A stretch of DNA of 64,000 nucleotides from Deltaproteobacteria bacterium (GTDB lineage Bacteria > Myxococcota_A > UBA796 > SXON01). The stretch spans positions 1-64,000 of the forward strand of contig CANFCK010000009.1 in NCBI GenBank assembly GCA_947445035.1, in the 5' to 3' direction. The notes below the pieces were generated by a model. It was not told where the DNA came from, did no database searches, and worked only from the letters and a program-made list of their open reading frames with translations. The number at the start of each line of letters is the position of its first letter. Position 1 is the first letter of the stretch. The position numbers and the translations under genes are program-made. This document shows, piece after piece, positions 17,302 to 25,220 of this stretch.

Positions 17302-18591
17302 ATGAGTGATGTGCGGCCGATTCAGCGGGTCCTGGTCGCCGACCGTGGTGAGGTGGGCGTGCGCCTCTTGCGCGTTCTGGAGGCCAACGGGTTGGAAGGC
17401 GTCGCGGTCTTCTCTGACGCCGACGCCGACGCCCCTTGGCTCGATCATGTGGCATTCGCGGTGCGGATTCCGCCGTCGGGCACGCGGGACCCGTACATGG
17501 ACCCCGCAGGGATCGTGAGCGCCGCCTTGGACAGCGGGGCGGATGCGGTCCACCCCGGGCTGCACGGGCTGGCGCGGAGCGCCGAGTTTGCTCGCACCTT
17601 GCACAACGTCGGCCTCACCTGGCTGGGTCCACGGATCGACGATCTCACCTGGACCGTGGACCGGGTCTTGGCTCGCGCCCGCGCCCGAGAAGCGGGCCTC
17701 GAACTCCTACCGTCGAGCCCACTTCTGTTCGATCCTGACGCGGTGGAAGCGTGGTGCGAACGCTTCGGCTTCCCGCTGGTCATGCGTCCGGGGCGCCGGT
17801 TGGCGATGCGGAGCCGGGTCGTCCACGACCGCTCGTCGGCGCGTCGTGCGGTGGCCGAGGCGGGTCAGGTCGGGGTCTTCGCCGAACGGGCGCTGCCCGA
17901 AGCCCGCCACGTGGCGGTCGCGGTCGTTGGGGACGGGTACGGAAACGCGGTACACGTCGGGGAGCATGAGCTCTCGTTGCTCGGTCCGGCGGGGGTCCGC
18001 CTCCGCGAGTGTCCGTCGGCAGGCGTGGACGCTGGGTTGCGGGCACGTATCGGGCAAGGGTCGGCGGATTTTCTGGCCGCGTCGCGGTATTTCGGGGTCG
18101 GGGCCGTCCACTACCTCATCGGTAGCGACGGTCTGGCCTGGTTCCTGGACGTGGAGCCCGGCCTGCCCGAGGGTTTTGCGTTGCACGACAGGGTTTACGG
18201 GGTGGACCTGATCGGCGCGCAAGTGGCGCTCGCTTCGGGCGAAGAGCTGGGTTGGGATCAGGATGACATCGCTCCCGACGGCTGCGCGGCCGAGGTCGCG
18301 ATTGCCCTGACGCGTCGCGGATGCGCAACGCGGCTTGAATTCTCCGATCCTGGGTGCGTGGAGACCGCCGTCAGCGTGGGTCAGCGGGTGGACCCGGCGC
18401 GCTACCCCGTTCTCGCCCGTGTCCGCGTGTCGGCGCCTACCCGGAACGCGGCGTTGGTGCGCCTGCGGGCGAACTTGGAGAGCGCAGTGGTGGAGGGGCT
18501 GGAGTGCGATCTCGCCGCCTGCGTCGACCTGCTGGCAGACCTTGCGGTCTGGGAAGGACGCACGTCACGCCGCATCGCCGACCGGCGGTAG
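17302..18591 (+). CDS. Degenerate biotin-carboxylase-like ATP-grasp protein
   Basis: 429-aa protein that aligns by eye to biotin carboxylase along its length: VLVADRGEVGVRLLRVLEAN (usual IANRGEIA), VFSDADADA, GADAVHPGLHGLARSAEFA, FAERALPEARHVAVAVVGDGYGNAVHVGE and YGVDLIGAQVALASGEEL. Key catalytic elements are missing. The Gly-rich ATP loop (usually GGGGKGM) is replaced by MRPGRRLAMR. The ELNPRLQVEH metal/bicarbonate segment is replaced by DVEPGLPEGFALHD. The C-terminal barrel is present. It is therefore probably a pseudoenzyme or has a changed reaction. It starts an operon with two AstE-like genes (12-bp gap). No biotin carboxyl carrier or transferase gene is nearby. Confidence 0.8.
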   Translation: MSDVRPIQRVLVADRGEVGVRLLRVLEANGLEGVAVFSDADADAPWLDHVAFAVRIPPSGTRDPYMDPAGIVSAALDSGADAVHPGLHGLARSAEFARTLHNVGLTWLGPRIDDLTWTVDRVLARARAREAGLELLPSSPLLFDPDAVEAWCERFGFPLVMRPGRRLAMRSRVVHDRSSARRAVAEAGQVGVFAERALPEARHVAVAVVGDGYGNAVHVGEHELSLLGPAGVRLRECPSAGVDAGLRARIGQGSADFLAASRYFGVGAVHYLIGSDGLAWFLDVEPGLPEGFALHDRVYGVDLIGAQVALASGEELGWDQDDIAPDGCAAEVAIALTRRGCATRLEFSDPGCVETAVSVGQRVDPARYPVLARVRVSAPTRNAALVRLRANLESAVVEGLECDLAACVDLLADLAVWEGRTSRRIADRR

Positions 18592-18597
18592 TAAGAT
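18592..18597 (+). promoter_or_regulatory. -10-like TAAGAT, N6 before GTG 18604
   Basis: TAAGAT spans the end of the preceding gene and lies 6 nt before the GTG. It could give an internal leaderless transcript for the second and third genes of the operon. Confidence 0.4.
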
Positions 18598-18603
18598 CAT
18601 CTC

Positions 18604-19527
18604 GTGCCGCATCTGCTGGAAGTCCTCATCGAGATTGAGTTGCCGACGGGCGACCTGGTCGCGGTCCACCGTCGGCGGTTCTCGGGCGGCGTCGGCCCGC
18701 ATGTGGTGCTGGTTGCAGGAATCCGCGGGGACACGCCGGAGGGGACGCGGGTGCTCCACGCGGTCGGTCGCCACCTGGAGTCGGTGGCCGATCGCTTGAC
18801 CGGGACGATCGACCTGTACCCCTGCCTCAACCCGCTCGCGGCCCACCAGGGGGCGCGAAATTGGCCAGGGCTCGACGTCGACCTGAACCGTCGGTTCCCG
18901 GGTCGCGCCGATGGCCACGCCCCCGATCGGGTGGCCGCGCGGTTCATGGCCGATGTCGCCGGCGTCGACCAGGTCATCGAGCTCCGTGGAGCGCACCCGG
19001 CGTTTCGGCTGGCGCCGCACGCTCGGGTCGGCAAGGACCAGCTCCTGGCGGTGGAGCGGGCCACAACCGCGAACGTACGCGCGCTGTGGACCTCCGCCGC
19101 TCCGGCGGGCGCGGGCTCGTTGGAGGAGGCGATCCCCAGCCTCATCGGGCTCTTGGGTGGCGTCGGCAATCGGCTCACCGATGGTGTTGGGCTCGAGCTG
19201 GCGGACGGCTTGCTCAACCTCATGGCGGTGATGGGCGTGATTCCGGAGGAGGACCTCCCGTTTCATTGGGCCGCGGTGCAGCGACCGGTGGTGGTGGGGG
19301 ACGAGCAGGTCGCTGATATCCGGTCGATGCGAGGCGGCCTTTTCATCCCCGCGGTGGCGGTGTGGGCCGAAGTCGATGCCGGCGATGTCGTCGGCGAGGT
19401 GATCGAGCCCATCAGCGGCGAGGTGCGCGAGGCGCTCGTTGCCCCAGCCGCAGGGCGCGTCCTGGCCTTGCGCGAAGAGCCCGTGATCTATCCGGGAAAC
19501 CTCGTCTGTCGGCTGGTGCTCGGATGA
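18604..19527 (+). CDS. AstE/AspA-family paralog lacking zinc ligands
   Basis: 307-aa member of the AstE/AspA fold: HVVLVAGIRGDTPEGTRVL, CLNPLAAHQGARNW, DVDLNRRFPG and a C-terminal barrel (VDAGDVVGEVIEP, APAAGRVLALREEPVIYPG). All three zinc ligand positions are substituted: the usual His and Glu of HGDE are R41 and T44, and the third His is R128 (VIELRGAHP). The rest of the scaffold is well kept, so this looks like selected loss of catalysis rather than decay. It lies 12 bp after the biotin-carboxylase-like gene and overlaps the next paralog by ATGA. It may act as a binding or regulatory partner. Confidence 0.8.
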   Translation: MPHLLEVLIEIELPTGDLVAVHRRRFSGGVGPHVVLVAGIRGDTPEGTRVLHAVGRHLESVADRLTGTIDLYPCLNPLAAHQGARNWPGLDVDLNRRFPGRADGHAPDRVAARFMADVAGVDQVIELRGAHPAFRLAPHARVGKDQLLAVERATTANVRALWTSAAPAGAGSLEEAIPSLIGLLGGVGNRLTDGVGLELADGLLNLMAVMGVIPEEDLPFHWAAVQRPVVVGDEQVADIRSMRGGLFIPAVAVWAEVDAGDVVGEVIEPISGEVREALVAPAAGRVLALREEPVIYPGNLVCRLVLG

Positions 19528-20411
19528 CGGACACCCCGTTTTTTGAGCTTGAGTCCCCGTACCGCGGGTGGTACCGGCTGCACCGGCTGAGCTTCGGAAG
19601 CGGCGACCCGGTCACCACGCTGGTGGCTGGGATCCATGGCAACGAGGTCAACGGCACCTACGCGCTGAATCTGCTGGCCGGCATGCTCCGGCTGCAAACC
19701 CCGAACGGGACCGTTCATCTGCTGCCTTGTGTCAACCTGTTCGGTGCCGAGGAGAGTCGTAAGCGGTGGCCGTTTGACGATCGCGACCTGAACGAGGTTT
19801 TTCCAGGTGATGCCCAAGGTTCACCGGTGGAGCGTGTCGCCGAGGCGGTGATGAGAGCGTCGGTCGGACAGTTGTGTATCGAGCTGCAGACCGGCTCGGC
19901 GCTGGTGCACGAAGTCCCGCATGTTCGTTCTCCGATGGACCTGGCGTTGGGAGAGGCTGCGGGCCTGCCGCTTTTGTGGCGTCGTCCGGCGGAACAGCTC
20001 GACGAGGGGCTGCTCGGCGCGTGGCGAGCCGCGGGTCGCACCGCGTTGGTGGTGCGCGGGGGGCGGGGCGGTTCGCTGGACGTGGGCGATGCCCGGACGA
20101 TGGCCCGGGGTTTGGTGAGGCTGCTCGCGCACGCAGGTCACCTCCGAGACCCCGAGCCGGCACCGCCGACCATCGTGAGCACGACTATGCTCGACTACCG
20201 CTGCGAGGTAGGCGGGTTCTTCGTTCCGGAGGTGCGTCCAGGGGAGACCGTCGTCGTGGGCCAGCTGCTCGGGACGCTACGGTCCCCGATCGGCGGTGAG
20301 GGGGTCGAGAGCGTTACCGCCACGGCGGCAGGGGTGGTCCTGGCCGTCCGTGTGTACCCGGTGGTGCATGGGCGAGAGCTCGTCGTGCGGGTGGCGCAGT
20401 CAACGACCTGA
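19524..20411 (+). CDS. AstE/AspA-family paralog with one altered zinc ligand
   Basis: 295-aa AstE/AspA-type protein: H38 and E41 in VAGIHGNEVNG are kept, FDDRDLNEVFPGDAQGS is typical, but the third ligand (usually DLHTGS) is CIELQTGS, so His is Gln122. PHVRSP and the C-terminal barrel (VRPGETVVVGQLLGTL, ATAAGVVLAVRVYPVVHG) follow. Gln can bind zinc only weakly, so activity is uncertain. It overlaps the preceding gene (ATGA) and ends the operon; the next gene starts 57 bp later with its own ribosome binding site. A heteromer with the 18.6-kb paralog is possible. Confidence 0.8.
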   Translation: MTDTPFFELESPYRGWYRLHRLSFGSGDPVTTLVAGIHGNEVNGTYALNLLAGMLRLQTPNGTVHLLPCVNLFGAEESRKRWPFDDRDLNEVFPGDAQGSPVERVAEAVMRASVGQLCIELQTGSALVHEVPHVRSPMDLALGEAAGLPLLWRRPAEQLDEGLLGAWRAAGRTALVVRGGRGGSLDVGDARTMARGLVRLLAHAGHLRDPEPAPPTIVSTTMLDYRCEVGGFFVPEVRPGETVVVGQLLGTLRSPIGGEGVESVTATAAGVVLAVRVYPVVHGRELVVRVAQSTT

Positions 20412-20468
20412 CAACTTGGGAACCGATCGGCAGCACTGCGGGTCGGAGTTCTCAGCGAGGAGTGCAGC

Positions 20469-22610
20469 ATGATGGCGGGGATCTTGTGGTGGGTTTGGTC
20501 GGCCTGGGCGCTCGAAGCCACGGTCGAGGTGGGTGAGATCACGGTCGCTACCGACGCCGCCGATACGGTGGTTCAGGCCGAGGCCGCGCTCAAAGGCGGG
20601 CGCTTCGTCGAGGCGGCCGGGTTGTACAAGGCGCTCGCCGAGGCGGGCGGGGGCGCGCAGGCTCGTTTGGCAGAGGCCGTCGCCTGCTACGAACTTGGAG
20701 ACCTGAACGCGGCGAAGCGGGCGATCGACGCGGCGGTTCGCCTGGCGCCCAAAGACGCAGCCGTGCTCAATGTTCAGGGCCTGCTCCTGGTGGATGGGGG
20801 CCAGGTGCTCGCGGGGATCGAAGCCCTGAAGGCATCGAAGGCGGCGGCCAAGAAGGCCGGGCGCAAGGGCAGCGAGGCTCGAGCTGCGGTGAACCTCGCG
20901 CTCGCATACGTGGACCTCGGCGATGCGGCTGCGGCGACGGCGGAGGGGAAGGTCGCGGCGGGCCTGGCCGACGGGGAGGGGGACGCGGCGCTGGCGGCGG
21001 CCGCGCGTGCGGTTGACGGGCTGGTCGCGGCGCTGGCTGGCACCGATTCTGGAGTGGGCACGCTCTTGGGAAAGGGCCAAACCAGCGCCGCCCGAGGCGC
21101 CGCAGAGGCCGCCGTGAGCGCGGCGCGGACGCCAAGGCAGGAGATCACGGCGGCGCTGGAGTTGGCCGCTGTCGAGCGCGCGGAGGGGCGCCTGGAGGAA
21201 GCGGTCTCCCGCCTCGCCGGGGCGGCGAAACGTGCCCGCGAGCAGGGGCTGGTGCGGGAGCACGCGATCGGGCTCATCGACCTCGGCCTGGTCCAGTCGC
21301 TCGGCGGCCGCCTTGCGGTGGCCGAAGACACGTTGCGCGCCGCGGCACGCGCCGCGAATGAAGCCGGCTACCGGGTGGTCGAGGTGGACGCCCGCTGTGA
21401 GCTGGGGCTGGTCCTCGTCGCGGCGGACGACCTCGCCGGGGCAAAGGCGGAGCAGGGCGCCGCGGGGCTGCTCCTCGGCGGCATGCAGTACGCCCAGGGC
21501 GTCGCGCGGCAGGCGGAGCTCGGCGGCGTGCTGGCGGGGCGCAGCGGAGATCTGGTGACGGCCAAGAGCGCGCTCGGCAAGGCCGCCAGCTACTATGCAG
21601 GGCGCGGGCGCAATCTGGACGCGGCGCGCGCTGCGACCGCGCTGGCAGGCGCCTGGCAGCAGGGCGAGCCCGCCGGTGCCGGCGCTCCCGCCGCAACTGC
21701 GGAGGGGTACTTCCGCGCCGCCGGAGACAGGCTCGGGCCCGCGCACGTGCTCCTGGCGCGGGCCCTGGGCGACGCCCGCGCGAAGCGGCTGCCGGAGGCC
21801 CTCGGCGGCTTTGCCAAGGCGGCGGCGGCCGCTGAAGCGGTCGGCGGGGGTCGGGCGACGGCTCTCGCCAAGGTCGCCCGGCAGAATGCGGCGGCGGCCT
21901 TGGTGATGCTCGGCCATGACGCCGACCTGGCCAAGTTGGCCTCCGATGCGGGCCTGGGCGATCTCGTCAAGCGTGAGCAGCAGCTCAGCGGCGCCGCCGC
22001 GCGCTACGACGCGGGATTGACCGCGTATGGGGCGGGCCGCTTTGACGAAGCGAAGGCCGCCTTCGGGGAGGCCCGCACCACCTTCGAGTCCCTCGGCGAG
22101 GCCGAGTACGCCCTGCGCGCCCGCCGCTCAGCCGCGTGGTCTGGCTACAACGCCCTGGTCACCGTCCCCGCGGCGAAGGCGCTGCCGAGCTGGCAGGCCC
22201 TCGTCGTCGAGACCGGCGCCGTCGATGACCCCGAGCTGTATGCGCGGGCGTACGGCGCCGCGGTGATGGCATCGGTGACCCAGAAGGTGCCCGACCTCGG
22301 GGCGCGGCTGACGGAATGCACCCGCGTGGCCGAGAAGGCCGGCCTCGGCGACGTCGGCGCGCGCTGCCACGGTGCCCAGGCTGAGACCGCCGGCGCCGAT
22401 CTGCGCGAACGGGCCTCCCACGCACGTGAGGCCTACCGCCTCGATCCGCGCGGCACGGCCGGCGTGTACGCGCTCTACGTCGTCGCGGTCGACGCCTACA
22501 ATGCCGATGAGGAGGCGCTAGCGACGGAGCTGGCGGCGCTGGCGCGCCCCAACGCGGGCACGCTGGGGCCGGCCTTGGACGAGATGCTCCGGCTGATGCG
22601 GGGGGAGTGA
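20469..22610 (+). CDS. Exported TPR-repeat protein
   Basis: 713-aa protein with a short signal peptide (MMAGILWWVWSAWA) and many degenerate tetratricopeptide repeats rich in Ala/Leu/Glu. Examples are EAALKGGRFVEAAGLYKALA, AVACYELGDLNAAKRAIDAA, NLALAYVDLGDAAAA and YDAGLTAYGAGRFDEAKAAF. TPRs form superhelical scaffolds for protein binding; here they would lie in the periplasm or at the outer membrane. No enzymatic domain is seen. GGAG stands 7 nt before the ATG. A small 3' gap leads to the DUF2325 gene. Function beyond scaffolding is unknown. Confidence 0.8.
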   Translation: MMAGILWWVWSAWALEATVEVGEITVATDAADTVVQAEAALKGGRFVEAAGLYKALAEAGGGAQARLAEAVACYELGDLNAAKRAIDAAVRLAPKDAAVLNVQGLLLVDGGQVLAGIEALKASKAAAKKAGRKGSEARAAVNLALAYVDLGDAAAATAEGKVAAGLADGEGDAALAAAARAVDGLVAALAGTDSGVGTLLGKGQTSAARGAAEAAVSAARTPRQEITAALELAAVERAEGRLEEAVSRLAGAAKRAREQGLVREHAIGLIDLGLVQSLGGRLAVAEDTLRAAARAANEAGYRVVEVDARCELGLVLVAADDLAGAKAEQGAAGLLLGGMQYAQGVARQAELGGVLAGRSGDLVTAKSALGKAASYYAGRGRNLDAARAATALAGAWQQGEPAGAGAPAATAEGYFRAAGDRLGPAHVLLARALGDARAKRLPEALGGFAKAAAAAEAVGGGRATALAKVARQNAAAALVMLGHDADLAKLASDAGLGDLVKREQQLSGAAARYDAGLTAYGAGRFDEAKAAFGEARTTFESLGEAEYALRARRSAAWSGYNALVTVPAAKALPSWQALVVETGAVDDPELYARAYGAAVMASVTQKVPDLGARLTECTRVAEKAGLGDVGARCHGAQAETAGADLRERASHAREAYRLDPRGTAGVYALYVVAVDAYNADEEALATELAALARPNAGTLGPALDEMLRLMRGE

Positions 22611-22627
22611 ACGGGGTAGAACCCGCC

Positions 22628-23749
22628 ATGCCGACCAAACAGTCAGACCTCGACGCGCTCGCCGACGCCTTCGCCGGGGTTCGACCCCTGGGACAGCCCA
22701 GCGCAGGCGTGCCCCGCGGGGGCGTGCCCGGCGGAGGCGGGTCCCCACCGCGGGGGGCCCCCACGGCTGCGCAAAGCGCCCGAGCGTCCCACGCGGCCCC
22801 GTCTCCATCGCCGTCGCGACCCGGATCGCCCCCCCCGCCGGCACCGACGCCGAGCGAAGACGACGCGGCCGCCTTGCGCGAGGCCCTGCGCGGCGTGCGC
22901 CGACTCGACCCTCCGCCAGCGGGCCCCACCCGCCCGCTGGTCGCTCCCGTCCCTTCGTCGCTGACCCCGCCTTCCAGCGAGCTCCTGCGCCATCTGGAGC
23001 GGGAAAACGAGGTGCTCACGGCGCGGGTCACGGGGCTCCTGCTTGAGCGCGAGGCCGCCCGAATCAGCGCGCTGGGAGCGGTGGCGGAGGCGACGGCGGC
23101 CACCGCCCGCGTCGAAGAAATTTCCTCCCGACTTCGGGAGCTCGAAGCCGAGGGTCGCACCCTCCGCGACCGCGCCAGCGAGCGCTCCACCGGCGAATTC
23201 CGCACCCTCCTCGTCGAGCGCGGGCTGCGCAGCGAGGCCGAGATGGCCGCGGCGCTCACCGCACTGCTCGACGGCGGTCGGTTCTTGCCCCTCCTCTGCG
23301 GAATGGTCGTGGCACGGCGCGCCGAGCTGCTGGCGTTCTTGGAGGAGCGGCTGATCTTGCTCGCGGAGGGCGAGGAGGCGCCGGCCGGCCGCGCGGTCGT
23401 GCGGGTGCCGAGCGAGCGCAGTGAGGCGCGCGAGGACAGCGCCCTGCGCGCGGCCCTCGCGCAGTTTTCCAGCGCGTGCCTGGTCGGGGGAAAGCGCCGC
23501 GTGGTCTTCGTCGGCGGCTCGCCGGCCTACCGGAAGCAGCTCCGGGAGGGCCTCGATCGCCGCCTCGACCTACGCTTCGTCGAGGGCAACCAGGTCCGCA
23601 TCCCGAAGATCGACGCCGATCTGGTCATCGTCTGGGGGGCCACCGAGCTCGATCACAGCGTCAGCAACCACTTCCCAGGCGCGATGCTCGTCCCCCACCG
23701 AGGGATCGTGGGCATGCTTCAGATGGCGTCGCAGCGGCTGGGCGCCTAA
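22628..23749 (+). CDS. DUF2325-like protein with Smr-linker-like repeats
   Basis: 373-aa protein with three parts. Residues 1-95 are Pro/Ala-rich and contain two related elements, LADAFAGVRPLGQPS and LREALRGVRRLDPPP, that recall the linker preceding Smr domains. Residues 115-170 are a coiled coil (LRHLERENEVLTARVTGLLLERE). The C terminus (from about 285) resembles DUF2325: RRVVFVGGSPAYRKQL, then a DADLVIVWGATELDHSVSN region. No Smr nuclease domain is present. TAGAAC-N5-ATG precedes the start. GTG 22607 is a possible longer start. It is convergent with the phosphatase gene, overlapping by 4 bp. Confidence 0.7.
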   Translation: MPTKQSDLDALADAFAGVRPLGQPSAGVPRGGVPGGGGSPPRGAPTAAQSARASHAAPSPSPSRPGSPPPPAPTPSEDDAAALREALRGVRRLDPPPAGPTRPLVAPVPSSLTPPSSELLRHLERENEVLTARVTGLLLEREAARISALGAVAEATAATARVEEISSRLRELEAEGRTLRDRASERSTGEFRTLLVERGLRSEAEMAAALTALLDGGRFLPLLCGMVVARRAELLAFLEERLILLAEGEEAPAGRAVVRVPSERSEAREDSALRAALAQFSSACLVGGKRRVVFVGGSPAYRKQLREGLDRRLDLRFVEGNQVRIPKIDADLVIVWGATELDHSVSNHFPGAMLVPHRGIVGMLQMASQRLGA

Positions 23750-24366
23750 GCGCCCAAGCACTCCACCACCGCGCCCGACTCCGCCAAAAGCACCCGCGTT
23801 TCGGTCGCGTACCCCGGCGCAAAACGGAGGGCTTCACCCGGCGGCAACCCCAACCAGGCACACAAAAGCGCTCGGATCGGCCCGATGTGGGTGGTCACGA
23901 CGACGCGGCCGGTCTCCACCCCTATTGCGAACCAAGCCGCCCGGACCCGCGCTGCGGCTTCGACCCAGGCTTCGCCGCCGGTGGGTCGGGCGTTCACGTA
24001 GTCGGCCCAGTAGGCCGTCACCGCGGCGCCATCGGCCTCGGTCAGCGCCTCCCAGGTACGTCCCTCCCACGCGCCCATGTTCTGCTCGCGGAGACCCGGC
24101 GCCAGTTCGATCGGCGCGCCGAAGTGGGCAGCGAAGTCCTGGCAGCGTCGCAGGTCGGAGCTGATCACCCGATCGGGGCGGCCGTGCTTGGCCAAAAAAC
24201 GCGCCGCGGCCGTTTCGGACTGTGCCCGCCCCCGAGGGCTGAGCGGCACGTCGAGGTGCCCGCGGCACACCCGGGCGCTTCCCGTCTCGACCTCCCCATG
24301 ACGAAACAGGTGAACGGTCGCGACCACCGAGGAGGGGATGATGCGCTGGGTGGCGTCGTCGAACAC
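23746..24366 (-). CDS. Histidine phosphatase (phosphoglycerate-mutase superfamily)
   Basis: 206-aa protein with the catalytic RHG motif (LFRHGEVETG, about residues 20-29), a SSDLRRCQDFA segment, the acidic EQNMGAWEGRTWEAL stretch and a second catalytic His in VVTTHIGPIR. This layout matches CobC/alpha-ribazole phosphatase and related broad phosphatases; substrate cannot be fixed. GTG 24366 is the first start; a shorter start near the VVATVHLF segment is possible. TACGAA lies 6 nt before the GTG. It is divergent from coaX. Confidence 0.85.
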   Translation of the reverse strand: MFDDATQRIIPSSVVATVHLFRHGEVETGSARVCRGHLDVPLSPRGRAQSETAAARFLAKHGRPDRVISSDLRRCQDFAAHFGAPIELAPGLREQNMGAWEGRTWEALTEADGAAVTAYWADYVNARPTGGEAWVEAAARVRAAWFAIGVETGRVVVTTHIGPIRALLCAWLGLPPGEALRFAPGYATETRVLLAESGAVVECLGA

Positions 24367-24466
24367 GGTGGGTTCGTATCCCGGGCCCTACAAGGGCGCT
24401 GAGCCCCCCTGATCGGTCGATGCCGCAGTCGCCATGGCGAAGTGAAGGGCGTACCCGTGACCCGGC

Positions 24467-24472
24467 TACACT
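24467..24472 (+). promoter_or_regulatory. -10-like TACACT, N7 before coaX ATG
   Basis: TACACT followed by 7 nt and ATG 24480, with no Shine-Dalgarno sequence. It is the same arrangement as upstream of 12300 (minus) and 46744. Confidence 0.5.
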
Positions 24473-24479
24473 GCGCGCG

Positions 24480-25220
24480 ATGCTCCTCACCGTGGACGTA
24501 GGCAACACCAAAACCGAGCTTGGGCTGTGGCGGGGCGACCTGCTGGTATCGACCATGCAGGCGCCGACTCACGACGAGCGGGAGTGGGGAGCGTGGGTGG
24601 CCCATGCGTTGGAGGGCGCGGGTCCGGTCATGGGGCTGGCGCTCGGCGCGGTGGTCCCGGCGGCAATTCCGCGCTGGGCGGCGGTCGCCTCGACGTTAGG
24701 CGTACCCTTCCACAACATCGATGGGAACAACATTCCAGGGCTCCCGGTCCGACTGCGGGATCGCGGGGCGATCGGCCCCGATCGGGTGATCAACGCGCTC
24801 GGTGCGCTCAGCCTGGGGCCGGCGCCGTGCATCGTCGTGGACCTCGGCACTGCGACCACCTTCGACGTGGTCGATGCAACCGGGGCGTTCTGTGGAGGCG
24901 CCATCGCGCCGGGCGCGGGGACGGCGCTGGATGCGTTGGTGGCGATGACGGCGCGCCTGCCGAGGGTGCCGCTTCACGCGCCGCTCGCGGCGATCGGGAC
25001 CGACACCACATCCGCGATGCAGTCGGGCGCGGTTTTCGGGTACGCCGGGCTCATCGAGGGTCTGCTCACCCGCATCAAAGGCGAGCTGGGCGCGCCCGCG
25101 TGGGTGGTGGCAACCGGTGGCCTTGCGCCGCTTTTCGCGCCGCTGTGTCCTGGGGTCGATAGAGTGGAGCCCGCGTTGACTTTGCGTGGCCTCCGCCGCG
25201 CGTGGGAGTTGTGTGCATGA
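24480..25220 (+). CDS. coaX: Type III pantothenate kinase
   Basis: 246-aa CoaX. ATP motif DVGNTKTELGLW at 5-16, GPDRVINALGAL in the middle, VVDLGTATTFDVV carrying the catalytic region, and GGAIAPG and VVATGGLAP further on. It catalyses the first step of CoA synthesis, ATP-dependent phosphorylation of pantothenate, in the cytoplasm. Length is typical. The stop overlaps the ATG of the next gene (ATGA). Confidence 0.93.
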   Translation: MLLTVDVGNTKTELGLWRGDLLVSTMQAPTHDEREWGAWVAHALEGAGPVMGLALGAVVPAAIPRWAAVASTLGVPFHNIDGNNIPGLPVRLRDRGAIGPDRVINALGALSLGPAPCIVVDLGTATTFDVVDATGAFCGGAIAPGAGTALDALVAMTARLPRVPLHAPLAAIGTDTTSAMQSGAVFGYAGLIEGLLTRIKGELGAPAWVVATGGLAPLFAPLCPGVDRVEPALTLRGLRRAWELCA

